A stretch of 64,000 nucleotides of DNA from Lamellibrachia columna (lineage: Eukaryota; Annelida; Polychaeta; Sabellida; Siboglinidae). The notes below the pieces were generated by a model. That model had not been told where the DNA came from. It did not search any database and was given only the letters and a program-made list of their open reading frames with translations. The stretch lies in NCBI GenBank assembly GCA_963662155.1, contig OY759271.1, positions 12,058,103 through 12,122,102 on the forward strand, read 5' to 3'. A program made the translations under genes and the position numbers. Positions within the stretch are counted from its first letter, which is position 1. Each line of letters starts with the position of its first letter. Positions 27,110-42,010 of this stretch are shown here, piece after piece.

Positions 27110-27780
27110 ATTCAGGAGGTTCCTGTGACAGGCGAAGGCGATGACTCCGACGCCACAGTACTGGCAGTGATCAACGATAAGAAGGGTGTCACCCCTCCAC
27201 CCTCACTGCACGACCAAGAGAGGAGCCACCGCTTGGGTTGAAAGCCTACCGGCAGTCGACCCATCATCGTCAGATTTCGAACTGAACGAATTCGGGATAA
27301 CGTGTATCGCGCCCGGTTCACATGAAAGAAACACAACACGCAACAACGAAACGGTTCACATTAAAGAAACATAACACGCAACAACGAAACGGTTCACATT
27401 AAAGAAATATAACACGCAACAACGAAACGGTTCACATTAAAGAAACATAACACGCAACAACGAAACGGTTCACATTAAAGAAACATAACACGCAACAACG
27501 AAACGGTTCACATTAAAGAAACATAACACGCAACAACGAAACGGTTCACATTAAAGAAACATAACACGCAACAACGAAACGGCAACAACGAAACGCACAA
27601 ATCTTCCTGAACGAGGACTCGACTGCGCGTCGATCGAAACTGGCGTTCGAAACGAGGAAACTAAATAAACTAAAGAAGCTGACGGACTGTCGGACGTTCA
27701 ACGGTAAAGTCATGGAGAAGGACCTGGTAAATAAGGCAAATGAAATAACATCAGATGACGACCTTCGTCTATATTAAGAC
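27110..27780 (+). pseudogene. LINE ORF1-like coding fragment with in-frame repeat expansion
   Basis: Plus-strand translation gives AVINDKKGVTPPPSLHDQER, SHRLG, GSRPIIVRF, then after the minisatellite TQIFLNEDSTARRSKLAFET and CRTFNGKVMEKDLVNKANEI. This order resembles the nucleic-acid-binding ORF1 protein of several LINE clades (the RxHRLG ... RPIIVRF ... IFLNEDL pattern). A 38-bp unit from this very coding sequence was amplified about seven times in the middle, so the frame is lost. Confidence 0.6.
27315..27594 (+). repeat. 38-bp minisatellite derived from ORF1 coding sequence
   Basis: The unit GTTCACATTAAAGAAACATA + ACACGCAACAACGAAACG is repeated about seven times. The first unit differs (ACATGAAAGAAACACAAC), and the last continues into the ORF1-like frame. 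Confidence 0.93.
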
Positions 27781-28084
27781 AACAACACTTTAGTCGTTGC
27801 CGAGTTTTCTTATATAATAACTTGTGGCTGTATACCAGTGACCAATGATAGATTTGTCAATACGGAGTGCCCCATTAGGTAGTACTCGGTCAAGCGTTAC
27901 CACATACCAGACGGCCTGCTCGGTTTAGCCCACTGGTGGCTTTAGTTGCAGTGGAATAGCAGTACCTGGTTTACGACTGGCGAAACGGCCCACTAGGCAA
28001 TTACCCGGCCAAGCGTCCCCAAGTAGAAGACGGCCTGCTTTGACTGAGCCAGCCGGGTGGCTTTGTAGTCGCGGACAAGCAATG

Positions 28085-28450
28085 TTGGTAATATTAGAAC
28101 CAGAGGAAATAAAGCAGCATTAGTTAAGGAGCAGTGTAGGTTGGACATGAGAAAGTACTCTTTCTCACAGAAGGTGATAAATGAATGGAACAAACTGCCA
28201 AATGATTGTGTTAATGCTAGTAGTGTGAATATGTTTAAAAATAGAATTGACAGATATTTAACAAGATTTAACAAGATTTAACAAGATTTGCCATCCAAGC
28301 CAAAGGCCCAGATGGCAAGTAAGGGTGGGCTACACATAGATGAGAACATTGTTGGACTCTCGATAACCCAATGGCTTCCATGTCCACTTGCCATCTGGAA
28401 CTTGTTGTTTGGGATGGCAATCTTGTTAAATCTTGTTAAAGTATTGTGCA
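28085..28450 (+). mobile_element. CR1-like LINE 3' end with an inverted copy of its own tail
   Basis: Plus-strand translation gives RGNKAALVKEQCRLDMRKYS and INEWNKLPNDCVNASSVNMF, the CR1 ORF2 C-terminus. After NRIDRYL, three TTAACAAGATT units and the terminal hairpin occur in reverse orientation, then the normal 3' untranslated region resumes and ends in the forward tail (TCTTGTTAAA twice, to about 28440). The two ends make a foldback. Confidence 0.8.
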
Positions 28451-28514
28451 ACACATAATCTGGTTGGTGACTATTCATGAATGTCATTCACATGAGCACA
28501 CATGCGTGTATTTG

Positions 28515-28850
28515 ACTTTGTTACTAACACATTATTTGTTTCATTGCAAAACTTCAGTATAGTTGACTCGGGGGCTGCTTATATATTATTCGTTTTACTG
28601 CAAATTTATTATTTATTATAATGTTTTTGTATTTTTTAGTATGTTGCTAATACATTATTTAAAAATACATCATTCGTTTTACTACAAAAATATATATTTT
28701 TTCACTGTGTTGCTAATACATTATATGTACTACATTATTCATTTTACTGCAAAACTGCAGTGTTGTGCTGCTAATACATTACTTTACAGCAGTTTTACAT
28801 CAAAAACTGCTGCGCCTGACTGGGTGGCTAATACATTTGCCATACCGGCT
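28515..28850 (+). repeat. Degenerate tandem repeat of about 80 bp
   Basis: GTTGCTAATACATTA and CATTATTCGTTTTACTGCAA recur about four times with variation. Confidence 0.65.
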
Positions 28851-29269
28851 ACATGGTATTGATTGCTGAAAGAGCGATAACTGATATAATATGTGTCATG
28901 ATTGTTTTCAATAAGGCGAAGTACCACATTTGTGATAATAATGAATTCGCCTCTTATCTTCTTAGGTGTACAGTTAACGCCTATGCTAGACTGTATTGCT
29001 CTGTTTTATTTTTTAATGTATTCTATCAGATCTATTGCACTTGCGTGGACAGCTGTAGCACAGGATATATACACGCATAAACACACTCATCTCCAAAATA
29101 CCTCACATGTGTATAGTGCTTTGGCTGCCTTAATTTTATGTCCGATTTTATTAAAACATTATTGCACAATAAAATATATTGTTAACCAAATTAAAAATGC
29201 AAATAAATGATAACTGACGAAACCTTTCTCTTGTATACAGGTGGTATTGTAAACAAATTCTCTAAATAA

Positions 29270-32200
29270 TATTTTAGATATTAATAGTAATAATAATAAT
29301 AATGAAAATAATGAACTGCCTAGGATACGCCGATCTTCATATTATGATTTTTTTTATTCAGTAGCTAAAAACAATAATAAACATTTTAGTATTTTAAGTT
29401 CTAACATACAATCAGTTAATGCAAAGTTTAGTGAACTCGAGGCATTTGTAAATGACTTATCTTCCTTAAATAAAAAAATTAGTATAATATGTCTCCAAGA
29501 GAGCTGGTTATCTGATACGGGTGACTTATCATTAATACAATTAAGTGGATACGACTGTATATCCCAACGAAAAAGCTGCAGCAAAAAAGGTGGATTAATA
29601 ACATATATAGATCTACAATTTAATTATGAATTATACATGAAATTAAACACGTATAAACATTGGGAGGGGCAAATAATACAAGTAAATGGAGGAGGCTTAC
29701 CACAGACGATCACTATAGGAAATATATACCGACCTGCAGGGCAATGAAAATTATAATGAATTTATGAATGAATTTACAACAGTCATATCATCTATGCAAA
29801 ATCATAAAAAAAATAATCTTATTCAAGCAGGGGATTATAAATATAAATATGCTAAAAATAAATGAATAAGAACATTGTAGCAGGTTCTTTGACATGTTAA
29901 CTTAATTTAGTCTCTTCCCCGAAATCACTCTTCCTACCAGGTTTATAACCTGTACTGGCACACTAATTGATAATTTCTTTAGTAATTTAGCAAAATATAT
30001 ATTAGAGAGTACAGCATGAATATTAATAAAACAATTATCTGATCATCAACCGTATTTCATAATTATGGATACTATTCTGAAAAAAAACAACATCCTACAA
30101 AATTCATAGAAATTAATATTCAAAACAAAAAATCAATGCTAAAAGTCAAAGAGGATTTAATCTCTACTAAAATATATGAGAAACTAGACATAAGTCCAAT
30201 GGCTGACACAAATCGTAACTATAACATTATCCTAGATGTAATCAAACAAGCTAAAAATCAATATATGATGAGTAAATTAGTGAAATTTAATAAATATAAA
30301 AGTCTACATGGATAACTCAAGGTTTGCTAGCCTCAATACGACACGGAGATAAACTTTTCAAACAAATAAAATTTACAAATCCTGATTCTCCAGAACATGA
30401 AATGTTACTGATTAATCTAAAAACATAGAATGTTATATTGAAAAGGAGCTTTCGTATAGCAAAGCAATCATATTTTGAAACACGTTTTAATTAATTCAAA
30501 TTTGACATAAAAATACTTGGGAAACTATAAACGAAATAGTGTCTAAAAGTAAAACCAACAAATCATATCCTACATATTTTAAAGAATCAAATTCTATTAT
30601 GACAGATAAATTGGAAATTGCAAATAAATTTAATGCATTTTTTACTAATACAGGGAATCATCTGGCAAACAATATTAAATAAAAAGGCTTCCATGATCAT
30701 TCGCATTATCTAAATAAAAAAGTAAACTCTATTTTTACATTAAAAAAAATTGAAGAATATGCTGTAAAGAGAATAATAAATAATCTACCCAACACAAATA
30801 TTTATGGATTTGATGGTTTTACCACCAAACTTATTTAAAACACTCCAAACTTTTCTTTGACCATCAATGTGGTTTTCGACCCAAGTATTCAACGGAATAT
30901 GCTGCATTGGAATTAATAGATAGGATTATAACCCAAATGGATCAGAATGAAATACCCATAAACATATATTTGGACCTTTCTAAAGCATTCGATACCACTG
31001 ACCATTTAAATGGTACAAACCCGAACTTATTCAGTAGCTATCTAAATAACCGTAAACAATACTGAAATTGATCATATAAAATCTAACATGTTACCAATAA
31101 CAACTGGCATACCACATGGCTCAATCCTAGGACATGTGCTATTTATTATATATAAATCAATGATTTTGCACAAGCCAGTAAAATATTTAATTTCATCATT
31201 TATGCTGATGACACAACCTTATCAAGTACTTTAAATAATTTTAATGATAACATATAAAATTACAATTTAGAATCTTTAATAAATGATTAACTTTTAAAAA
31301 TAAATGAATGGCTCAAAATAAATAAATTATCATTAAACATTGCAAAATATAAATATATAACATTCCAAAGGACACATAAAAATGCACAGACGCTTACTCT
31401 GAAGATAGATAATATAAATATTGAACAAGTTAAGGAATTTAATTTCTTAGGTTTAATTATTGATACAAATCTGAAATGGAAAAGACATACTGACAAAATT
31501 TCAAACGCATGTTCTAAAAAGATTGGTATTTTAAATAAATTAAACATGTGTTATCACAACTAATTAAAACATTATTATATATTTCATTAATTGTACCACA
31601 CATTAATTATTGCATCATGGCTTGGGGTTTTCAAACAAATATAATAATAAAACTTCAAAAGAAAGCTTTGAGAATTATTACCTTAAGTAATTATAATTCC
31701 CACACAGAGCCACTCCATAAAAAACTCAGCATGTTAAAAATAGATGACATTCTTAAATGAGAACAATTAAAATTTTATTATAAATATTTACATAGCAATT
31801 TACCAGTTTATTTACAAAACTAGAGTATAATCTTCAACTATGACATACATAAGTATTACGAATCAAGAATGAAATATATACTTATAAAACTAAACACGAA
31901 TTTGCAAACAAATGTCTTCGGCATATAGTTAAGGAAAAGCTTAATACACACAGCTTACAAGGATTTGCTAAGTATACAAAACTTTATTTTTTTACAAAAT
32001 TATCAAGATTCATGCACAAGGCAAAATTGCTATATATGTATGCAACATTAAAAAATACAACCACCTGTCACCCTTATACTAAAAGGCACCTAAGCTGCAA
32101 ACATGCCTAATCAAGCGAGAACAGTAATACACGAACACTCACATGCACACGAACAAGCACATGCACGCGCACACTCATACACACACACACAATCAGAGAT

Positions 32201-32480
32201 GATATTATTATGTTTTTGTTTTTCTTCTTCTTCTCTTCTCGGAAGAATTATATATGTTTGACCAACTGATTTAGTTTAATTTTAATTTGCAAGGTGGCTC
32301 CTCGATAGCGACTATCAAAGTCTTAGAGGAGTCTCCTGACCATATTTGTTTGTTTACCTCAATCAATACCATGTTTACTTACAACCATATACACCTGTAT
32401 TATTTAAAATTATAATTTAACATGGATATATATGTATTATGTTAAATGTATGATGGGTCAAATAAAACATTTTTTCTTCT
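29270..32480 (+). mobile_element. LINE with endonuclease and RT remnants, heavily decayed
   Basis: Plus-strand frames show endonuclease signs (SSNIQSVNAKFSELEAFVND, ICLQESWLSD, SGYDCISQR, KGGLITYI), an RT region (IYLDLSKAFDTTDH, GIPHGSILGHV, FIIYADDTTLSSTL) and a C-terminus (CIMAWGFQTNI, LQKKALRIITLSNYNSHTEP). Many stops and frameshifts break it up. The same family is present at 40480-41430 (-). Coding similarity fades near 32100 and the 3' tail is probably the TTCTTCTTCTT run near 32470. Confidence 0.8.
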
Positions 32481-34560
32481 TCTTCTTCTATGGTCTCCCT
32501 GGTCTCCCGTTTCTTCTTTATGCATGCTTTGGTTGCTAAGTAACCAGCTCTCACCACGTCTTTACTTCTGGAACAGTGACCTACACATTTGGCTCGCCTC
32601 CGTCTACTGTTCTCAGAGATTTTTGGTTATAGCGATCTGCAAATAATCTACCTGCAATGCCACCATGGATTGTATTATGCATTAGTTCTCCATAATTGTT
32701 CGTTAGAATAAACAAATAAATATGGCTGCCTGCCTGTCTGTCTGTGTGTCTGTAGCTGTGGACACTTCACCAGCAGATGGGTTGTAACTCCCATTTCGAT
32801 CTTGTCGAGTTGTCCAGTGAGTTGCGAAATAGCACGTTTTACTCTTTGGTGCCTAAATGAAGTTAAAATCGTAATGTAGTTATGCAAGTAGTAAGTAGTA
32901 AAGTGTGTTTCATGTATATTAATGCAGGACATATAAAGAGCTACGCAATCAATAGATTGGGTATGTAGTAGACAGTTGCAACCATTGTAATGAAGTTGGC
33001 CATATATACATGCAATTTCAGTCACATATTGTCAGCAGTTGAAACCCCAATTTTTTTTGGCCAGACTTTCCACTGAATTGCAAAAAGGGCCTGGCTTCGG
33101 GACATAACATGAGACACGTAATTGATCCCTCCCCCTTGAATCATACGCAAGAAAAAGACTTGACAGCGCAGCGTTAACGTCGCCCGTTGCCTTTGTTTAA
33201 GCGTCATATCATACGTCACTGTTCCATCTAGGTCAGTAGGCTCCGACACTCTAGCATTCTGTGGAAATTTCCACTTTACGAAGGCGCCGTTTTGTCAAGT
33301 TTAGGCGACGATTTATTTATTTTGCACACGGGTGGTAGGCGCGTAGCGTTCTCAAGTGTTGCATTATTTAACACTCGGTTGCTGTCGGCATGCAAATGAG
33401 CACTCGTAAATTGCCGACAATATATGATGTTAAAAAAAACACCACCACATACTGTGTCAATGCATTTGAAGAATATCTTTGGCACATCGAATCATGTGTT
33501 TTTGCAGCAACATTCCCACCTCAAACGAGCCTGCACATAATGGATTGTCAAGAAGAGCCAATAAAATAAAGCATGTAAATATTTCCGTTGCTCTTCTTGC
33601 ACTGACAGCCATTCTACGTTAACCGGGCTTTTTCCGGTGAAAAAATGGCCGGAATTATTATTGTCCGAGATGTCTGTCTGTGTTAATTTCCCTACCTTTA
33701 TCGTAAGGACAATTTTGCGAATATTCAGCCCAGTTATGGAATTTTTGTATGGGGTTTTGAAAGAATTCATTATGTCAACTACACAAATAACTGTCTGCAC
33801 TCATGCTTAACACAATTATTAAGTTGCAGTAGCTTGTCCTGTCATAATATGCAATGCTTTGATTAAATTAGGCACCATTCAAGTCTCCCTATTACGTATT
33901 AGCTTAAAAGTCTCCCTATAACGTATTAGCTTAAAAAAAAGGCTTGTTGAGCCTAGCATATAGTGTGTCGCTCAACACTACTTTGGCTGATGTATAATGG
34001 AAGACATCCAAATAACGTAAATAAAAAATGCTTATGAACATACACATTATATTTTGAAAGTTCGCAACATTAAACAATCGTGTTGTTATACGACGTCAAA
34101 TATATAACGTAGAATCATGTCATGAAATACACATACTACTGTTACAACTTGTTGTCCCACCAGATCATTGCAGAGTGATTTGGACAGCATGTCACAGGTG
34201 CGCAAGTGGAACACTTCAAAGTGAAGCAACACTGCTACTACGGCTAAACACTAAATAACTTTCATATCATAATTCAACTTAAAAGGCTGCGGTTCGTTTG
34301 ATGTATGCATAACACAGAATGATACACGAACAGGGAGTTAATAGGCAAAGTATTGCCGTTTATAAAGTATTCAAGTAAGAATATGAATACTTTAAAAAGT
34401 ATACGAATACTATTTCGGCAATGGTTCCATTGAAACGAACATGAATCAATATTAGTCATGCTGTATATGCGTTATGGTATCTAAGAGTCCTCTCATATGA
34501 CGGGGAGACAACACGGCAACAATAAATATTAAATACGACAACACCCCGTCGTAAAAAACG
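32480..34560. other. Intergenic stretch upstream of the amidase gene
   Basis: No gene recognised. At 33878-33937 a 28-bp unit, AAGTCTCCCTATTACGTATT + AGCTTAAA, is tandemly duplicated. Minus-strand frames at 33022-33249 and 33492-33800 lack motifs. Confidence 0.4.
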
Positions 34561-34660
34561 TTGCTGAATGTCACATGTTTCGCATAAAACGGCGAGCACA
34601 CCAGGATGTCTTCACTCAAAGAAAGGACAGGCACGCAACTGTACTGCAAACTGCGACAAG

Positions 34661-36764
<2,104 letters not shown>

Positions 36765-36951
36765 ACACAGCCTTGTTATTAGGCCCAGAAGCAGACACAT
36801 TTATATTGACAGTATTCGAATCAACCATTGAACTGAACATTTTAAATTAAATCAAGACGTTGAAATCCAACGTACAACTCACCATGTCCAATCGTAATAA
36901 TGCTATTGTGTAGCCATGCACTTTCTGGTGTTTATCTTCGAATGTGTTGTC

Positions 36952-36957
36952 AATAAA
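36952..36957 (+). promoter_or_regulatory. Polyadenylation signal AATAAA of the amidase gene
   Basis: A canonical AATAAA in TGTCAATAAAGCTTGTG, 188 bp beyond the amidase stop codon, on the coding strand. Confidence 0.6.
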
Positions 36958-37207
36958 GCTTGTGCGCTGCTAGTTTTAATTGTCTGCGTTTTTGTGTTAT
37001 ATATGCAAAGCTTCACTGGTACAGAAACCAATACAGTGTTCTATTTCTTGTGATGTGAGAACAACGTGATGCAGTTATACATCAATTAGTCATACAATAC
37101 TATAACACATGTTTCGCATGTTTATTCATTATGCAAAGTGCGTGCATAATTTACGCCATGGTAATTGTCAAGCAACATAATATAACGAACCAGCCTGGTT
37201 TATGGCT

Positions 37208-37401
<194 letters not shown>

Positions 37402-37447
37402 GCACGCACGCGCGCACGTACGCACGCACCCACTAACGCACGCACAT

Positions 37448-37818
37448 GCCCGCCCGCCCGCCCGCCCGCCCGCCCGCCCGCCCGCCCGCCCGCCCGCCCG
37501 CCCGCCCGCCCGCCCGCCCGCCCGCCCGCCCGCCCGCCCGCCCGCCCGCCCGCCCGCCCGCCCGCCCGCCCGCCCGCCCGCCCGCCCGCCCGCCCGCCCG
37601 CCCGCCCGCCCGCCCGCCCGCCCGCCCGCCCGCCCGCCCGCCCGCCCGCCCGCCCGCCCGCCCGCCCGCCCGCCCGCCCGCCCGCCCGCCCGCCCGCCCG
37701 CCCGCCCGCCCGCCCGCCCGCCCGCCCGCCCGCCCGCCCGCCCGCCCGCCCGCCCGCCCGCCCGCCCGCCCGCCCGCCCGCCCGCCCGCCCGCCCGCCCG
37801 CCCGCCCGCCCGCCCGCC

Positions 37819-37820
<2 letters not shown>
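37448..37820 (+). repeat. (CCCG)n array, about 370 bp
   Basis: Pure CCCG flanked on both sides by CGCA units, then CA and TA. It is the second such array in the window (see 21404-21656). Pro-Ala-Arg frames are repeat translations. Confidence 0.97.
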
Positions 37821-37858
<38 letters not shown>

Positions 37859-37885
37859 CACGCACAAACACACGCACACACACAA

Positions 37886-37918
<33 letters not shown>

Positions 37919-38027
37919 AAGAAAATTTTTACAAAAGTAAATCAGAGGCAGTATTTGAAATTAACTTACTCCCAGAAACTTGGTCTTGGTACATATTGAC
38001 GTATTTATGTTAGTATATTAAACTATC

Positions 38028-38034
<7 letters not shown>

Positions 38035-38115
<81 letters not shown>
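38035..38115. repeat. (TA)n microsatellite
   Basis: About 80 bp of TA. Confidence 0.97.
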
Positions 38116-38119
<4 letters not shown>

Positions 38120-38452
38120 TAAAGTGATACCTTTACATAAATTACATACATAAGGTAATATCTGACATAGTTGTAGTAAAGTTTTCTGTAAAAAGAAACT
38201 GACAGCTGCAAAAAGGAACTTACAGCAGGATATTAGCACTGAGTCTTATTGTTTATTTATCTAGTGTTCTGTGTATTCGCTAGGTGGCAGGCTTTTTTGG
38301 TTTCATGCGAGCTTAGTAGACGGAACATAGTTAGCAAGTAGATTATTGTCAAACTTAAATTAAAACCTAACCAATCAAGCAAAAAGTGTGTAATTTACGT
38401 CATGGTAATTGGCAAGCAACATAATATAACGAACCAGCCTAGTTTATGGCTA

Positions 38453-38803
<351 letters not shown>

Positions 38804-38809
38804 TCACTT

Positions 38810-39720
38810 CGAAACCCCTTCCTCTCAATGGAGAGTCCGATGTTCTAACCTCCGTGGTACTGAGCCCCTTATACTTTATCACAGGTTCTTCAGTGATAAA
38901 CTGAACAAAGCCGCACAAACACTTCCAAGAGACACAGCAGTTGCTTTAATGTACATTTTCTTTCTGAAGAAAGCAACCTAACATGCTTGTTATATCACCG
39001 AAACAAGGCGGCACAAGGTGGCGTAAATTCAGTTCGACAGAGAGCGCGGACGGAGTGACGTGCAGTAGTAAGATCCCCGCGCACGGGTCAAACGCCATTC
39101 GCGCACCGTAGTGTGATCTCTGGGGTAATTAACTCAACTCTGCGGTGGGTCTCCTGGGGTCTGATGCTTGAACCGATACAACCGAAAGTCTCAGACAATA
39201 CCAAAGTCCGGGACATTAAACGTCGAGACTTTGGCCGTCGTTAATTTGCGATGTATGGACATTGGAAACCATTTGCAGAAAGTTTCGCGCACACCTACAT
39301 TTATGAAGTGAATTATGCTGTCTCTCACCAAAATGCCTTGCAATGGGTTTGAAGAGTTATGCACTAGTTCTTTCCTCCCGAATGGACAAAGTTCACAGAG
39401 CAACAATTATGCATCACACAATGCCAGTGAAGCACAGATACATGAAACTTTCTGCATCAAGCAGAATGTTCCACGCAGGTTTCACGCACACCTACAAATG
39501 CCTCATTACGCCACAGAGTGCACGACACCTTCTGCAAAGAGTCTCCACTTGCATGGACCCTACGTTTGACTGAGACAACGAAGTCTGATATTTTAGCGTG
39601 ATTATCCCGACGTTCGATATAGTGCTATTTTTAGACCAGGAGATCCGGGGATCCCAAGCATATCAGCAAAGTGCGCAGGCGTAGATGAAGTTGGCGGCAA
39701 CTCACACGTAATCATTGCGG
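38810..39720. other. Unassigned stretch
   Basis: No gene recognised. A motif TTTCGCGCACACCTACAT (39283) has a relative TTTCACGCACACCTACAA (39480), and GTCTCAGACAATACCAAAGT (39189) a loose inverse near 39570, hinting at a non-autonomous element. Evidence is weak. Confidence 0.3.
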
Positions 39721-39725
39721 TAAAC

Positions 39726-39995
39726 ATGGCAAGTAAAGATGTTTCTTCGCCGCCGAAGAGTAAACAGCTGAAAAAAACGAAGTGCGCTGACGCCAAAAAT
39801 ATAGTTTTGTTTGAGGAGATTGCGTTGGAGAAAACGCTGCCGACCTCCCATTTTCAAAACGGAGTGCCGCTAAAGAAGAAAGAGTTAATGTGGCAGAAGA
39901 CTGCATTCAAAGTGAATGCTGTAGGTGGCCATGGTCGCACAGTCGTACAGATCAAAAACAGTGGAAGGACTAGTGTGACACGAAGAACTGCTTAG
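39726..39995 (+). CDS. Short Myb/SANT-like domain protein fragment
   Basis: An 89-codon frame with an ATG. Basic N-terminus (PPKSKQLKKTK), then VLFEEIALEKT, LKKKELMWQKTAFKVNAVGG and GRTVVQIKN. The order (acidic helix, KKxxxWxxIAxxVNA, RTVxQIKxxW) resembles the Myb/SANT-like DNA-binding domains carried by Harbinger-type transposons and by many invertebrate proteins. The third helix is cut short and becomes GRTSVTRRTA before the stop, so it is probably a broken copy. No nuclease follows. Confidence 0.45.
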   Translation: MASKDVSSPPKSKQLKKTKCADAKNIVLFEEIALEKTLPTSHFQNGVPLKKKELMWQKTAFKVNAVGGHGRTVVQIKNSGRTSVTRRTA

Positions 39996-39999
39996 TGAC

Positions 40000-40480
40000 A
40001 TGTACAGTGCATTGCTACGGCAAATAACATTACTTTTGTGCATGTGGAAAATTGTATTATTTAAAAAAAATATTATTATACATTTAAAAAAAACATTTAG
40101 ACGATGTATTGTTTTAAATGGTGAACACTTGAATATCCTTTACATTTTAAGAAATGACTAATACATGTTTTATTTAACGGGAATAACAACAACGATTCCA
40201 TGAAATCATATTATATTACATCTTGTAGTATATTTCCAATTCCACAATACCGAAAAATTCATTAGAATTAAATTAATTAATAAATAATTCAAAATAATGC
40301 TATGTTTTACCGGCCTGCCTCTGAGACTGTTATCGGTACACATTGCTACGTAAGCGAATTTATAATAGTTTTAGTTCTTGTAATTTGAATGTGTTTTACT
40401 TTTAATAACTTAAGACTTTTAAACAGAGGTTCAGTGTGAGCGTTATATTTGCTTACACTAATAATTCGGACAAGTTTCTT
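40000..40480. other. AT-rich stretch without a recognised gene
   Basis: Nothing recognised. Confidence 0.4.
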
Positions 40481-41430
40481 TTTTTTTTTTGCCCCAAGGG
40501 GTTACGCCATAGCTTACGTGTAGCAGTATCAGTGTGTTGTACAATAAGATGTTTACATACAGAGGTAACAACCGTTTTTGTCTATTTAGAACACCTAACG
40601 TCCTTGAAAACCTGTTTGAAATGTTGTCAACAAAGTGACTTTTCCAGTTAAATTATTCATTCAAATTTATTCCAAGAAAATTTAAATCAGCCACTCTATC
40701 AATAGTAGTATTATCGATGATTAGTAATAGGACGTCACACTTTTTCTTCTGGCTGTTTTAAAAAGTAGTATAGTATAGTATAGTATAGTATAGTATAGTA
40801 TAGTATAGTATAGTATAGTATAGTATAGTATAGTATAGTATAGTATAGTATAGTATAGTATAGTATAGTATAGTATAGTATAGTAGTATTATCGATGATT
40901 AGTAATAGGACGTCACACTTTTTCTTCTGGCTGTTTTAAAAAGTAGTATAGTATAGTATAGTATAGTATAGTATAGTATAGTATAGTATAGTATAGTATA
41001 GTATAGTATAGTATAGTATAGTATAGTATAGTAGTATTATCGATGATTAGTAAAATAAAATAAAACGTCACACTTTTTCTTCTGGCTGTTTTAAAAAGCA
41101 TTTACTTAGTTTTGTTTAGGTTAAGATAATTTTTTTAGTTTTAGCCATTCACCGATTATGTTCAATTCTGTATTTATCACTACGTTTCCATTTTGTTCAT
41201 ACGTGGAAAATGAGTGAAGGGTACTTGAGAGGGTAGCATCATCGGCATACATTATGAAGTTAAACTTTTGACTGGCCTTTGCAAAGTCATTAATGTACAT
41301 AATAAGCAATAGTGGGCCTAGAATCGAACCTTGAGTTACGCCTGTTGAAATATTAAGCATTTCTGATTCGACACCCCCTATTTCAACATATTGTTTTTTA
41401 TTTGTAAAATCATTTCTAATTAACATTAAA
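40480..41430 (-). mobile_element. LINE RT fragment with in-place repeat expansions
   Basis: The minus-strand frame 41121-41426 has [34 protein letters not shown] and DATLSSTLHSF, with an ADD catalytic box. Downstream come MLFKTARRK and, after a repeat array, IDRVADLNFLGINLNE and FSRTLGVLNR. It is the same family as 29270-32480. The coding sequence for LIIDNTTI is interrupted by two arrays of TATAG and triplicated flanks. Confidence 0.8.
40767..41033. repeat. Higher-order repeat: (TATAG)n arrays and triplicated LINE segment
   Basis: TATAG arrays at about 40767-40884 and 40946-41033. A segment of about 60 bp (GTATTATCGATGATTAGTAA ... CTGGCTGTTTTAAAAAG) occurs before, between and after them, i.e. 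three copies. Confidence 0.93.
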
Positions 41431-41569
41431 GCTACTACTTTTACGCCTTACTATTCTAATTTATATAGTAATATCTTACGATTCAGGGTACCAATGCTTT
41501 TGGAAAGGTGCAAATCAATATTTATGGGAATTTCATTTTTATGTGACGAATGACGAATAAAGAGGTCCG

Positions 41570-41795
41570 GATACGATCAGATCAACCTCTGGCATTTGCA
41601 GAAGACGCATGAGCTGGCTCGGCCATGTCACGAGGCTCCCACCGACTAGACCTGTCCATCAAGCACTGTGGTGGACACCAGCTGGTCAGAGAAGGAGAGG
41701 AAGACTGAGAATGAACTGGCGCCAGACCGTCAATCGCGACCTACAGTTGGTCAACAAAAGATGCCGCGACGTCAGAATGGCATTGTCGTCTTAAT
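41570..41795 (+). mobile_element. LINE 3' terminal fragment
   Basis: The plus-strand frame reads SWLGHVTRLPPTRPVHQALW, WTPAGQRRRGRLRMNWRQTV and NRDLQL, the usual C-terminus of an invertebrate LINE family. Nothing upstream of the GHV motif is preserved. Confidence 0.75.
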
Positions 41796-42010
41796 TAACT
41801 GTAAATTTAGTTAGTTGGTAACATTTACGTGTTTTTTTCTCATTAATTTATTGTCATCTGTGAGAATAAATGTGTGAGTGATTCATGAAAATATATGAAA
41901 TATAATTTACTCTTGCATGGTAAATTTTAGGCACTTTTATCTGGGTAGTATACTATATTATGCTTTTTGCGGCATTGTTTCACTGCACATCCGATAACGC
42001 TATTTTCGGT

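Noticed and set aside
32675..33800. Several minus-strand frames of 69-116 codons as host genes
   Set aside because: No domain, no signal peptide and no plausible exon partners were visible.
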